A DNA stretch of 64,000 nt, from positions 1,860,001 through 1,924,000 of the forward strand of contig NZ_CP160205.1 of NCBI RefSeq assembly GCF_041080815.1, read 5' to 3'. A program made the position numbers and the translations under genes. Origin of the DNA: Mucilaginibacter yixingensis (GTDB lineage Bacteria; Bacteroidota; Bacteroidia; Sphingobacteriales; Sphingobacteriaceae). Below the pieces are notes generated by a model that saw only the letters and a program-made list of their open reading frames with translations, did not search any database and had not been told where the DNA came from. Shown one piece after another: positions 45,908-55,164 of the stretch (the stretch's first letter is position 1; every line of letters begins with the position of its first letter).

Positions 45908-45967
45908 TTGTTATCCTTAGCTAAAAAGGGATGTTGGTGGTAGCTTTTTCTTAGCTTTACCGCTACC

Positions 45968-46537
45968 ATGTTTGAACCTTTACTACAACACATCAATCGT
46001 TTTGTGCAGCTGACCGATGCCGATAGGCAATTAATCGCGCAGCATTTTACCTACAAACGTTTAAGCAAAAAGGGTTTTTTATTAAGTGAGGGCGACGTTT
46101 GTACCGATAGTTATTTTGTATTGAATGGCCTGCTGCGCATGTATTTTATAAGAGATAAGGGGCAAAACCAATTGATCCAGTTTGCGCTGGAAAACTGGTG
46201 GATAACAGATCAGACCAGTCTGGATATGCAAAAGCCTTCCATCTTTTTTATTGATGCGGTAGAAGATACGGAAGTTGCTGTGCTAAGTAAGAAGAGTATG
46301 GAAGAACTGCTGGCTGCCATGCCCCAGATGGAAAGATATTTCAGGCTGGTTATGCAGCGACACGTTGCTGCAGTGCAAATGCGTTTAACCTATTTTCTCG
46401 ACCAATCTGCCGAGGAGCGCTACCGTTTCTTTAGCAAACTTTTCCCCGGCTTTGTGCAGCGGATACCGCAATATATGCTGGCTTCATATCTTAATATAAC
46501 ACCCGAGGTGTTGAGTAAGATCAGGTCGAAGAAGTGA
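45968..46537 (+). CDS. Crp/Fnr family transcriptional regulator
   Basis: A 189-residue protein with a cyclic-nucleotide-type jelly roll (LLSEGDVCTDSYFVLNGLLRMY) and a C-terminal winged helix that ends early (QYMLASYLNITPEVLSKIRSKK), as in the short Crp/Fnr regulators of Bacteroidetes. No Cys motif for an iron-sulfur cluster. It is 130 bp past the PepSY gene and stands alone. Confidence 0.88.
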   Translation: MFEPLLQHINRFVQLTDADRQLIAQHFTYKRLSKKGFLLSEGDVCTDSYFVLNGLLRMYFIRDKGQNQLIQFALENWWITDQTSLDMQKPSIFFIDAVEDTEVAVLSKKSMEELLAAMPQMERYFRLVMQRHVAAVQMRLTYFLDQSAEERYRFFSKLFPGFVQRIPQYMLASYLNITPEVLSKIRSKK

Positions 46538-46550
46538 GAGTCCTTTCTCT

Positions 46551-47771
46551 TTAAGATAGAAATTCGCCAAGGTCGTCTTTCTCTTCGCTGATAATCTCTT
46601 TGGATGGAATGGAGAATGTCTTTTGGCGGGCTTGTTCAATATGGTCATCTATCTCTGGTAATTTTGAATCCATAGCGCGGGCCTTTTCCAGAAGTTCTAG
46701 TGCCAATTTACTATCGCCATACTTCAGGTGATAAAGACCGAGGTTACCGTGGGTGTAGGCGCTAGTATTATCAAGCTGTAACGATTGATTGATTGCCTTC
46801 AGGGCTTCTTCTTGCCTGTTAAGGTAAATTAGGGCGTGCCCTCTATTGTTGTGCGCAACCGCAGAATTTTTATCAAGACATATTACCTGGTCTAAGTCGT
46901 CCAAGCCTCTTTGGTAGTCATCTATTAAAAGATAACAGTGCGCCCTGCCAATAAATAGATTGGCATTTTCTTTACATGAAGTAATGCCTTGCGTATAAAG
47001 ATGTATGGCTTCATTATATTGCTTACATTCTGCGTATATGGAGCCCATCAGTATGTAGTCATTGGCGCATAAAAGCTTTGCAGGAATGTGTACCAGAGTC
47101 TTTTTAATGTACTCAATTCCTTTTTGATGCTGTTCTAGAAAGCAATAGCATGATATATTAAAAAGGAATATGAACACATCGCCTTTTGGATGCTCAAATT
47201 GCTCAAATATTTCCAGTGCTTTCTCATATTCTTTATCGTTTGCAAGTTTAATAGCACTACTAATTTGATCCCAACTTTTACGACGCTTAATGATTGTCTG
47301 TAATTGAAAGCCATCGTTGAAATAACCTTGGCCGCCTGAAATTTCTATTACTTTATTTTTGGGCCATAGATTATTAAAAAGACTTATGAGCGATGATATA
47401 AATACGATAGCTATTAATATTTCTATACTTCCATCTAGTTTTACGCAGCTGGCAAATACAACGGTAGCTAAAGCTATTAAAAATGTAAATAGGGGACCTG
47501 ATATCAAAACGATGAGGTTTTGACAAAAACCATAAACAGATTCATGCCTGCATCCGCCTCCGCCAAAAAAAGATGGTCGCGGATTAATATTGAATGTAAT
47601 TTTCCCTAACCTAAATCTAATTTGTTTACCGTCTCCGTAGCTTCCTATAAAAATTTCGGCCGGTTGACCTGTAAAAATAATAGCGGGAATGGCATGGCCT
47701 AGTTCATGTAGAGTTACATTGATGAACCTTGATATCAAGAAGAAAATATAGCCAATAATTAGGTCGATCAT
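46551..47771 (-). CDS. M50-type metalloprotease-like membrane protein with TPR tail
   Basis: A 406-residue protein. The zinc motif H22-E-L-G-H26 lies in the first transmembrane helix (NVTLHELGHAIPA), followed by three more hydrophobic segments (about 80-125) and a long TPR region (about 145-390). It suggests an intramembrane protease with protein-binding repeats, function unknown. The C-terminal tail DDLGEFLS closely resembles the tail DLDEFLS of the upstream TsaC protein, and the bases after the stop are alike too. It is 51 bp downstream of tsaC, likely one operon. Confidence 0.7.
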   Translation of the reverse strand: MIDLIIGYIFFLISRFINVTLHELGHAIPAIIFTGQPAEIFIGSYGDGKQIRFRLGKITFNINPRPSFFGGGGCRHESVYGFCQNLIVLISGPLFTFLIALATVVFASCVKLDGSIEILIAIVFISSLISLFNNLWPKNKVIEISGGQGYFNDGFQLQTIIKRRKSWDQISSAIKLANDKEYEKALEIFEQFEHPKGDVFIFLFNISCYCFLEQHQKGIEYIKKTLVHIPAKLLCANDYILMGSIYAECKQYNEAIHLYTQGITSCKENANLFIGRAHCYLLIDDYQRGLDDLDQVICLDKNSAVAHNNRGHALIYLNRQEEALKAINQSLQLDNTSAYTHGNLGLYHLKYGDSKLALELLEKARAMDSKLPEIDDHIEQARQKTFSIPSKEIISEEKDDLGEFLS

Positions 47772-47822
47772 GCGTATCTATTGTGTAAGGATTGACACAA
47801 TAATAAGCAAATAGCTCCGGCT

Positions 47823-48446
47823 TTAAGATAGAAACTCATCCAGATCACCCTTACCCTCGCGGATGATCTCAAAATCGCCTTCGGTGCAATCTACTACTGT
47901 GGATGCAATGTTGCCGCCATAGCCGCCATCAATTACAATATCTACCAGTCCTTCATATTTCTCGTGGATCAGTTCGGGGTCTGTCGTGTATTCAATGATG
48001 TCATCATCATCGCGAATAGAGGTGGATAGAATAGGGTTGCCCAACTCTTTTACAATGCAACGAGCTATGTTATTGTCGGGCACGCGGATGCCCACCGTTT
48101 TTTTATTAGAGCTGAGTAGCTTAGGCACCTGGCCGCTGGCATTAAAAATAAAAGTAAAAGGGCCCGGTAATGCTTTCTTGAGCACGCGGTAAGTGGCATT
48201 GTCAATCGGCTTAATGTAGTCTGAAATATGGCTCAGGTCATAACAGATAAAAGAGAAGTTGGCCTTCTCTGGTTTAATCCGTCGTAAACGCGCCACGGCT
48301 TCAATAGCACGATGATTGGTAATATCGCAACCCAGACCGTAAACGGTATCGGTAGGGTAGATGATGAGTCCACCTTTGCGCAGTACTTCTACCACTTGTT
48401 GTATGGCACGTTCGTTTGGGTTTTCCGGATAGATTTTTAGGAGCAT
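47823..48446 (-). CDS. tsaC: L-threonylcarbamoyladenylate synthase
   Basis: Makes threonylcarbamoyl-AMP for the t6A modification of ANN-decoding tRNAs. At 207 residues it has the SUA5/YciO/YrdC core: GGLIIYPTDTVYGLGCDI and RRIKPEKANFSFICYDLSHIS, with the KxR-type motifs. The tail DLDEFLS is shared with the downstream M50 protein. It shows no SUA5 C-terminal domain, so a YrdC/TsaC or YciO type. Confidence 0.88.
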   Translation of the reverse strand: MLLKIYPENPNERAIQQVVEVLRKGGLIIYPTDTVYGLGCDITNHRAIEAVARLRRIKPEKANFSFICYDLSHISDYIKPIDNATYRVLKKALPGPFTFIFNASGQVPKLLSSNKKTVGIRVPDNNIARCIVKELGNPILSTSIRDDDDIIEYTTDPELIHEKYEGLVDIVIDGGYGGNIASTVVDCTEGDFEIIREGKGDLDEFLS

Positions 48447-48459
48447 CTCTTTTGATTTG

Positions 48460-48651
48460 GGATTTCGAATTTTCGATTTCGGATTTCGTTTTTGTTGGGG
48501 ATACCGGATATTCGAATTTATCTAAAACAAAAATTCCGATTTCTGATCCGTCAACCTATATAAAGCTCAAAACCTGAAATAGTTTTAGCTTGATTGATAA
48601 ATCAAAAATCGGAACTATAGATGCAAATCCGAAATCGAAATTTCGAATTCC
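48460..48651. repeat. Long inverted repeat between tsaC and yceI
   Basis: 27 bp at 48460-48486 match the reverse complement of 48625-48651 with two differences; the motif units are GATTTCG-like and repeat within each arm. The loop is about 138 bp and AT-rich. It is probably a degenerate intergenic repeat element. Confidence 0.7.
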
Positions 48652-48659
48652 TACATCAA

Positions 48660-49196
48660 TTACGCTTCTTTAGCAAACTGAGTATTGATGATCAGTTTAA
48701 TCTCGTCACCCAGTACAATTGAACCGGCTTCGGTAATGCCGTCCCAGGTCAGGCCGAAATCTTTACGGTTAATTTTACCGGTTACTTCAAAACCTGCTTT
48801 GGTGTTGCCATAAAAGTCGGTAGCAATACCACCGTGCTCTACGTTAAGATTTACCGGTTTGGTAACGCCTTTAATGGTCAGGTCGCCGGCTAGTTTATAC
48901 TCATCATCACCGGTTTTGGTGAAAGAGGTTGATTTGAAAGTAATTTTAGGGTGATTCTCTACGTCGAAGAAATCACCGGCTTTCAGGTGACCGTCGCGCT
49001 GTTCCTGGTTGGTGTCGATGCTGTCAACATCCAGCGAGAACTCAATCTGTGCGTCGCTGAAATCTTCTTCGTTAGCTTCAAACGAGCCTTCAAATGATTT
49101 AAATGAACCGGTTACAGTAGAAATAACCAGGTGTTTAACTTTAAACTGTACTTCTGAGTGCATTGGGTCTAATACCCATTTGGTTACTGTAGACAT
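48660..49196 (-). CDS. YceI family protein
   Basis: A 178-residue lipocalin-like protein without a signal peptide, so cytoplasmic. Signatures: WVLDPMHSEVQFKVKHLVIS, HPKITFKSTSF, LAGDLTIKGVTKPVNLNVE and GKINRKDFGLTW. Members bind isoprenoid quinones or similar lipids and are often induced by stress. A 12-bp palindrome 39 bp upstream may be the operator. Confidence 0.9.
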   Translation of the reverse strand: MSTVTKWVLDPMHSEVQFKVKHLVISTVTGSFKSFEGSFEANEEDFSDAQIEFSLDVDSIDTNQEQRDGHLKAGDFFDVENHPKITFKSTSFTKTGDDEYKLAGDLTIKGVTKPVNLNVEHGGIATDFYGNTKAGFEVTGKINRKDFGLTWDGITEAGSIVLGDEIKLIINTQFAKEA

Positions 49197-49234
49197 AGCT
49201 TGATTGTTTTGTTAGATCAAAGGTATATAAATAA

Positions 49235-49246
49235 ATGTTTAAACAT
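49235..49246. promoter_or_regulatory. Palindrome upstream of yceI
   Basis: ATGTTTAAACAT is a perfect palindrome 39 bp before the YceI start. It is like the operators of MarR-type regulators that often accompany yceI; no such regulator is in the window. Confidence 0.4.
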
Positions 49247-49575
49247 CTATTCTGATTTCATTAATTACAATTGGCAGACATTTGGTGTTGTAACAACTAA
49301 ATAACGCCGTAATTGTGTGTTTAATATTAACTTCTTTTTAAATATTTAAGATTAACAGTTGAGGCAGGAGTGAGAGAGGCACTCAACTGGAGTAGGTAAT
49401 GATAACGAAAGCAGATGACCTTATCCCTTAAGTCACATAAAGTTATTGTTGCGCCATTGTTGTTAAATTGTTGACTAGCCTGTTATTAGTTAGCGGTAAG
49501 TTGAAGTAAACTTAATCTGCCTTTTAATATTTAGATAACGTAACGGGGTACCTTTGTGGCATAAGAATTTTGCCT
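49247..49575. other. AT-rich intergenic stretch
   Basis: About 330 bases with no supported gene; promoter of the gene at 49576 is expected near 49520-49560. No other structure is seen. Confidence 0.35.
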
Positions 49576-50424
49576 ATGCTACAGCGAACGACAAGGTTCC
49601 GAACGGATAGCCCCTCCGGACTAAAACTACTGATCATCACCCTTGCTGCTACCGCGGCACTGATCTCTAGCCCCGCTAAACTTTCCGCCCAAACCATCCC
49701 CCTCGCCAACGGCTTTGCCCACAATGATTACTGGCACAAACGCCCTCTGTTTGATGCACTGGAGAATGGTTTTCGCTATATCGAGGCTGATATATTCCTG
49801 CTTCACGATCGGTTGATTGTTGCCCATACCTTTCCTTTTTTTAAGACCGACCGCACGCTGGACAGGCTCTACCTGAAACCGCTGGCAAACTATATTAAAA
49901 ATCACCCTGATGACGGTTATCCTATTACTCTGATGATCGACATTAAAACCAGTGGCAACAACACCTATGATGCCTTGAAGCCAATATTGGATAAATATGC
50001 CGATATCATCTCCGGATACGAGGACGGACATTTCATTCAGCGCAGGCTTACCGTTGTGCTATCGGGCCATAAACCATTCAAAATGGTACGGAAGGAGCAG
50101 AGCCGCATGGTATTTATTGATGAAGACCTGCGCAAAATGGACCGCGATAACATGGGCAGCGAGATGTACCCCATGGCCAGTTGCCCCTACAAAGCCCTGC
50201 TACAATGGGATGGCAATGGTCACATGCCCGACGCTGAACGCAAGCTACTGACATCATACGTTTTAAAAGCTCATAAACTGGGTAAAAAGGTGCGCCTGTG
50301 GGCTTCGCCAGAAAATAAGACGGTATGGACGGAGTTGTTGAGCTGCGGTGTAGACCTTATCAATACAGATCAATTGGCCATGTTGCGGGAGTTTTTGAAT
50401 ACTTCTTATGCTGCTGCTAAGTAG
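49576..50424 (+). CDS. PI-PLC/GDPD-like phosphodiesterase (AIM6-like)
   Basis: A 282-residue exported protein: TTG at 49570 is possible, but ATG 49576 is preferred. The signal-like segment ends near LSAQTIPL. Catalytic elements of the PI-PLC/GDPD fold: GFAHNDYWHKRPL (His), GFRYIEADIFL (Glu-Asp metal ligands), LIVAHTFPF (second His), TLMIDIKTSG (Asp). Likely cleaves glycerophosphodiesters or phosphoinositides. Alone, no operon. Confidence 0.78.
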   Translation: MLQRTTRFRTDSPSGLKLLIITLAATAALISSPAKLSAQTIPLANGFAHNDYWHKRPLFDALENGFRYIEADIFLLHDRLIVAHTFPFFKTDRTLDRLYLKPLANYIKNHPDDGYPITLMIDIKTSGNNTYDALKPILDKYADIISGYEDGHFIQRRLTVVLSGHKPFKMVRKEQSRMVFIDEDLRKMDRDNMGSEMYPMASCPYKALLQWDGNGHMPDAERKLLTSYVLKAHKLGKKVRLWASPENKTVWTELLSCGVDLINTDQLAMLREFLNTSYAAAK

Positions 50425-51182
50425 GTGGTAGATTTTTATTGTTTTGCATTGACTGTTAGTGCTTTTATCAAAGGTCCGTTCTATAGTTAACGTTTGTCCG
50501 CTCATTGCCGCGGAGGCTATTTCTTTTTTTCGTGTATTAATTTGTTTTTTTTAGGTACTCAAGAGGGCTTCGCCGTTTGCTTGATCAAAAAGAAACAAAA
50601 ACTGAGCGATAGCGAACTCATGAAGGCCTATTAAAAACAAATTAAACTCCTGAATAAATCAAGTCAGAACAATCCTTCCGCCCGCCCTGCGATTTTTTAT
50701 TCTCGCACAGCTCGATAAAAAATTAGCATTCCCGCCAACGCTGGCCCGGTGTTCTGACTGGCCTGCGCTTTTAGAACCAGGATTTACAAGATTGCAGGAT
50801 TTTAGGAAATATTTTTCTACTGGAATCCTGTAAATCCTAAAAATTCGTTTAACCCTAGTTCCCCGACAGCGGGCAGCTTCTGGGCGAAATCAGGCAGAAT
50901 AAGCTGGCTTTGTGCGGTTGCAGAGGGCATTCATCCTCATCGCCTGAAGCGCAGGGTACGTGTGTAGCGCAAGCGGAGGCGTTGAGGTGGCGCCCTGTGG
51001 TTCTGACTGATTTGCAGGGCAAAGGCTAGTGTGGCAAAAGAAGCATTTCCGCTGTCTTGATTTTTTGGTTACTTTTTTATCAAGAAAAAAGTAACGAGCC
51101 CTCCCGCGGCGATTGAGCGGGATGGAAGAACCTAATGGCACGAACCGAACATCAGAGAAAGAACACGAAGCCCCACCCAACA
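50425..51182. repeat. Intergenic repeat-rich region, no gene
   Basis: About 760 bases. It contains 11-bp complementary segments at 51068-51078 and 51085-51095 (GTTACTTTTTT and its complement), and GC-rich stretches with features of repeated intergenic elements of this group. A minus-strand frame at 50890-51198 has Cys/Ser/Pro-rich, low-quality coding and is not believed. Confidence 0.45.
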
Positions 51183-51214
51183 AAAAAAGCCGCTCCAAAA
51201 TGGAACGGCTTTTT
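51183..51214 (-). terminator. Terminator of sucC
   Basis: AAAAAGCCGCTCC pairs with GGAACGGCTTTTT (one mismatch) around AAAAT. It serves the minus-strand sucC, which stops at 51237. Confidence 0.85.
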
Positions 51215-51236
51215 ATATCTAAGGGGTAAGTAAAAC

Positions 51237-52427
51237 TTACGCTAATACTTCTTTCACACGCTCTGCAGCTTCTTTCAGCAGGATAGCTGAGAATACTTTC
51301 AGGCCAGAGTTGTCAATCAGTTCTTTAGCTTCAACAGCGTTGGTGCCTTGTAAGCGAACGATGATTGGCACCGGGATGTTACCCATTTCTTTGTAAGCAT
51401 CAATAACACCTTGAGCAACACGGTCACAACGTACAATACCACCGAAGATGTTTACCAGGATAGCTTTAACGTTAGGATCGCTCAGGATGATGTTGAAACC
51501 AGCCTTAACAGTCTGTGCGTTAGCAGTACCACCTACGTCAAGGAAGTTTGCAGGCTCGCCACCAGCTAGTTTGATGATATCCATTGTAGCCATAGCTAAA
51601 CCGGCACCGTTTACCATACAACCTACGTTACCATCAAGTTTTACGTAGTTCAGGTTGCTTTTGCTAGCTTCAACCTCTGTTGGATCTTCCTCAGCGGTAT
51701 CGCGCATTGCAGCATAGTCAGCATGACGGTACAGGGCGTTGTCGTCAAGGTTTACTTTGGCGTCAACAGCTAATATTTTATTGTCAGATGTTTTCAGAAC
51801 AGGGTTGATCTCAAACATTGAAGAGTCTGTAGCTTCATAAGCTTTGTACAGCGCAGCCACAAATTTGGTCATCTCTTTTAAAGCTTCGCCGCTTACGCCC
51901 AGGTTAAAGGCAATTTTGCGGGTTTGGAAGCCTTGCAAACCAACTTTAGGATCAACTTCTTCTTTAAAGATCAGGTGCGGAGTGTGCTCAGCAACTTCTT
52001 CAATATCCATACCGCCTTCGGTACTGTACATGATGATGTTACGGCCTTTAGCACGATCGAGCAGTACGCTCATGTAAAATTCTTTGGTTTCGCTTTCGCC
52101 AGGGTAATAAACATCCTGAGCTACCAGCACTTTGCTTACCAATTTACCTTCCGGACCGGTTTGCGGGGTTACCAGCTGCATGCCCAAAATATTGGTTGCG
52201 CGCTCTTTAACCTCGTCTAAGTTTTTGGCCAACTTCACACCGCCGCCTTTACCGCGACCGCCGGCATGAATCTGGGCTTTAATTACTACCCAGTCCGAAC
52301 CAAAATCTTCTTTCATTTTTTTTGCAGCTTCAACAGCCTGCTCAGGAGTTTCGGCAAGGATGCCTTCCTGAACCCTAACGCCAAAGCTCTTTAAAATCGC
52401 TTTGCCCTGGTATTCGTGAATATTCAT
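51237..52427 (-). CDS. sucC: Succinyl-CoA synthetase beta subunit
   Basis: TCA-cycle enzyme with an ATP-grasp fold, 396 residues as usual. Markers: [35 protein letters not shown] (nucleotide binding), [34 protein letters not shown] and [10 protein letters not shown] (CoA/phosphate loop). It is monocistronic here; sucD is not adjacent. Its upstream region carries the iteron hairpin array that starts 205 bp away. Confidence 0.97.
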   Translation of the reverse strand: MNIHEYQGKAILKSFGVRVQEGILAETPEQAVEAAKKMKEDFGSDWVVIKAQIHAGGRGKGGGVKLAKNLDEVKERATNILGMQLVTPQTGPEGKLVSKVLVAQDVYYPGESETKEFYMSVLLDRAKGRNIIMYSTEGGMDIEEVAEHTPHLIFKEEVDPKVGLQGFQTRKIAFNLGVSGEALKEMTKFVAALYKAYEATDSSMFEINPVLKTSDNKILAVDAKVNLDDNALYRHADYAAMRDTAEEDPTEVEASKSNLNYVKLDGNVGCMVNGAGLAMATMDIIKLAGGEPANFLDVGGTANAQTVKAGFNIILSDPNVKAILVNIFGGIVRCDRVAQGVIDAYKEMGNIPVPIIVRLQGTNAVEAKELIDNSGLKVFSAILLKEAAERVKEVLA

Positions 52428-52631
52428 TGTGCTTAGTAGAATTTCCGGTAAAGCTACACTTTTTCATCAAAGAGCACAGTCCAAATGCTAAAAAAGTTTC
52501 AATTTCTATAAAAAACATTACTGCTTTTAGAAAAATAGCAGAATTTGAGAGCTGAAATTGTAAAATATATAATAAATATCAGTTTCAATACCCCCATTAT
52601 GGCGATATGGTAAATTATTTCGGGCCTACTG
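52428..52631. promoter_or_regulatory. sucC promoter region
   Basis: AT-rich 200 bases without an ORF, leading into the repeat array at 52632. Confidence 0.4.
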
Positions 52632-53351
52632 CTGTCACGCGGTGTCACGGCTGTCACGCGTGTCACACACCGTGACACTTCAGTATTTAGTAATCGGAGA
52701 GAGAGAGTTAAGAATAAAGATGAAGTATATAAATATTACTATATAGATTACATCAATTGGCTGTCACGCCTGTCACGCTTGTCTTACACTATTACACGCG
52801 TGACAAGTGTGACAGTTCAGTATTTAGTAATCAGATAGAGAATTAAGAATAAAGATGAAGTATATATAATAGTAAGTCTTAAATCTCCTCAGTCTAAAGT
52901 ATCACTGTCACGCCTGTCACGCTTGTCTTACACTATTACACGCGTGACAGCCGTGACAGTTCATGATCTATAATTAATGAGATGATATAGAATGATGATA
53001 ATGTATATAATATATAGTATAAAAAATCAGATGCCGGATAGCTGGGGTTGGTTGTCACGGCTGTCACGCTTATTATAGTGTATGACGAGCGTGACAACCG
53101 TGACAGTTCATGATTTATAATTAAAGAGATGATATAGAATGATGATAAAGTATATAATATATAATATAAAAAATCAAATAATAGATAACTTGAGTTGATT
53201 GTCACGCTGTCACGGCTGTCACGCTTATTATAGTGTATGGCGAGCGTGACAAGCGTGACAGTTGAATAATGAGTAATAGTAAACAATTGCAAATGGCTGT
53301 CACGGCTGTCACGATTGTCACGGTGCGTGACAATCGTGACAGCCGTGACAG
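52632..53351. repeat. Six-unit array of TGTCACG iteron hairpins
   Basis: Six palindromic heads at 52632-52678, 52761-52815, 52905-52959, 53052-53106, 53199-53261 and 53297-53351, separated by AT-rich spacers. Start-to-start distance is 129, 144, 147, 147 and 98 bp. Each head is made of 9-bp CTGTCACGC-like iterons, inverted around a loop. In unit 6 the two 26-bp arms (53297-53322 and 53326-53351) pair perfectly around GTG. Units 2 and 3 share a loop, and units 4 and 5 share another; spacers 1-2 and 3-4 are alike. No cas genes, no spacer diversity and no convincing coding capacity. It is a protein-binding cluster or a structured repeat; function unknown. Confidence 0.9.
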
Positions 53352-53421
53352 TTGGGTATCTGCTGCAACAAACACTCACTATTCACCCCTCACAACTCAC
53401 TAAAATCCCTACATTTGCAGC

Positions 53422-54075
53422 ATGCTCAGGGCACAGGCAATACATAAATCATACGGCAAACTGCATATCCTGAAAGGGGTAGACCTTCAGGTAGAGAAAG
53501 GCGAAATTGTGGCTATTGTAGGCGCTTCGGGTGCCGGCAAAAGTTCGTTGCTTAACATCCTGAGTACGCTGGATAAGCCCGATTCTGGTCAGGTGTTTTT
53601 TGATGGATACAACATCAGTAAGCTGAGCCATAGTCATGTAAGCGAGTTCAGGAACCGTAAAATTGGGTTCATCTTTCAGTTTCATCACCTGCTGGCCGAG
53701 TTTAACGCACTGGAGAATGTGTGTATCCCCGCCTTTATTGCCGGCACACCAAAGGTTGTGGCCGAAAAACGGGCGACCGAACTACTGGAAAAACTGGGAT
53801 TGGATGCCCGCAAACATCATAAGCCCAACCAACTGTCGGGTGGCGAGCAGCAGCGTGTGGCGGTGGCCAGGGCGTTGATTAACAATCCGTCGCTTATTTT
53901 TGCTGATGAGCCATCGGGTAACCTCGACTCTAATAATGCGCGCGAGCTGCATGAGCTTTTTATCAGGCTGCGGGCAGAGTTTAATCAAACCTTCGTTATT
54001 GTAACCCACAACGAAGATCTGGCCGGGCTGGCCGACAGGCAAATCATCATGAAAGACGGCCTGATTACCAACTAA
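53422..54075 (+). CDS. ABC transporter ATPase, LolD-like
   Basis: A 217-residue ATPase of the MacB/LolD/FtsE type. Walker [11 protein letters not shown]-loop FIFQFHHLL, signature LSGGEQQR, Walker [14 protein letters not shown]-loop VTHNED. LolD supports release of outer-membrane lipoproteins; the permease partner is not adjacent, so LolD is a tentative call. It starts 70 bp past the sixth hairpin and heads a possible operon with the next two genes. Confidence 0.9.
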   Translation: MLRAQAIHKSYGKLHILKGVDLQVEKGEIVAIVGASGAGKSSLLNILSTLDKPDSGQVFFDGYNISKLSHSHVSEFRNRKIGFIFQFHHLLAEFNALENVCIPAFIAGTPKVVAEKRATELLEKLGLDARKHHKPNQLSGGEQQRVAVARALINNPSLIFADEPSGNLDSNNARELHELFIRLRAEFNQTFVIVTHNEDLAGLADRQIIMKDGLITN

Positions 54076-54087
54076 GTTTTAATCATT

Positions 54088-54399
54088 TTGAAAGTATTAA
54101 TAACAGGCGCCTCCTCAGCGGCGGCATATCAGCTGAAAAGTAAAATAGGGGCACAACAGGTTATCCTGGGCGATTATACCGATCTGCCCGGCGTAATGCT
54201 GCAATCGGGCCAGATGATTAAACTTCCAGAACCTGCAGATCCGGCCTATGTACACAAAATACTCAGTTTGTGCATGGATAGGGGCATCACCCACGTTTAT
54301 ACTACGCAGCAAACAGAGTTTGAATTACTGCATCAAGCCAATCAACTATTTGAAGAATACGGAATAAACATACTAGCTGCTACTGATGAAATACGCTGA
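54088..54399 (+). CDS. Short pre-ATP-grasp-like (Rossmann) protein
   Basis: A 103-residue protein with TTG start. MKVLITGASSAAAYQLKSKIG opens like the N-terminal domain of ATP-grasp enzymes (PylC/CarB-like), and the remaining segments (LGDYTDLPGVML, HVYTTQQTEFELLHQA, NILAATDEIR) support a Rossmann fold; the ATP-grasp domain itself is missing. It overlaps the HAD gene by 14 bp in another frame and follows the ABC gene by 12 bp. It may be a stand-alone domain or a truncated enzyme. Confidence 0.55.
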   Translation: MKVLITGASSAAAYQLKSKIGAQQVILGDYTDLPGVMLQSGQMIKLPEPADPAYVHKILSLCMDRGITHVYTTQQTEFELLHQANQLFEEYGINILAATDEIR

Positions 54400-55003
54400 T
54401 ATTGACCAACGCAAAAACGCTTTTATATTTGAGCTGGATGATGTGCTTTATCCGGAGAAAGATTACCTGTACCAGATCTACTACCTGTTTGCGTCATTTT
54501 TAGAATATACCGAACTGCTGGACGGCAAAGTGCTGACAGACCTGATGGTAAAAACTTATGAAGAGGAGGGGCGCGATATAGTGTTTGACCGTGTGCAGGA
54601 GCGTTTTCAGTTTGATAAAAACTATCGTGAAAACTTTGACCGCCTGCACCTTACTGCCCGCTTGCCGCTAAAGCTATTGCTTTACGCAGATATGCTGGAG
54701 CTGCTGCAACAAATTGTTGTAGACCGTAAAAAGATCTTCATTGTTACCAACGGTAACCCCGAGCAGCAGCTCAATAAAATAAGGCAGATTGAGTGGAACG
54801 GGCTGGAGAAATACCTGGTATGTTATTTTGCCGATGAAATAGCTGCCAAGCCAGAGCCCGATACCATCTACAAACTCATTAATGACCATGGGTTGCAACG
54901 CCGCGAAATGGTGATTGCCGGTAATACCGAAGCCGATGTGCTTTGCGCTCAGGCCTGCGGTATAGATTTTATCTACTCAGAGGAGTTTTTGTCTTCACAA
55001 TAA
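54386..55003 (+). CDS. HAD-family hydrolase
   Basis: A 205-residue phosphatase-like protein. Motif I FIFELDDVLYPEK (D-D of DxD is ELDDV; the first Asp is replaced by Glu), motif II IVTNGNPEQQ (T/S-N-G), motif III AKPEPDTIY (K-P), motif IV AGNTEADVLCA (D). The Glu at the position of the nucleophile Asp is unusual. It may be catalytically weak or a binding protein. It overlaps the upstream gene, indicating coupled translation. Confidence 0.75.
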   Translation: MKYADIDQRKNAFIFELDDVLYPEKDYLYQIYYLFASFLEYTELLDGKVLTDLMVKTYEEEGRDIVFDRVQERFQFDKNYRENFDRLHLTARLPLKLLLYADMLELLQQIVVDRKKIFIVTNGNPEQQLNKIRQIEWNGLEKYLVCYFADEIAAKPEPDTIYKLINDHGLQRREMVIAGNTEADVLCAQACGIDFIYSEEFLSSQ

Positions 55004-55164
55004 CCTCATCTTCAATATGTACGTTTAAGTAGAATAATTGGTAACTTTAATAAAGCATGCAATATAAACCGTTGGTCGGTTCATATTACCGGCTCATCGA
55101 CAAATAAAAAGAGCCTGACATACTTTTTTGTAGTTTGCTGCGTATAATATAGCTTATATTGAAG

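Noticed and set aside
50890-51198. 102-residue minus-strand ORF
   Set aside because: Lies in a repeat-like intergenic block, has unusual composition (Cys, Ser, Pro, Arg) and no domain pattern.
52632-53351. CRISPR array
   Set aside because: Repeats are palindromic, of different lengths and made of internal 9-mers; spacers are similar to each other and AT-rich; no cas genes are near.
52936-53379. 147-residue protein in the hairpin array
   Set aside because: Its sequence (TVTAVT, RDNRDSRDS) is a direct read-out of the 9-bp iterons and the AT-rich spacers; no family signal and no start context.
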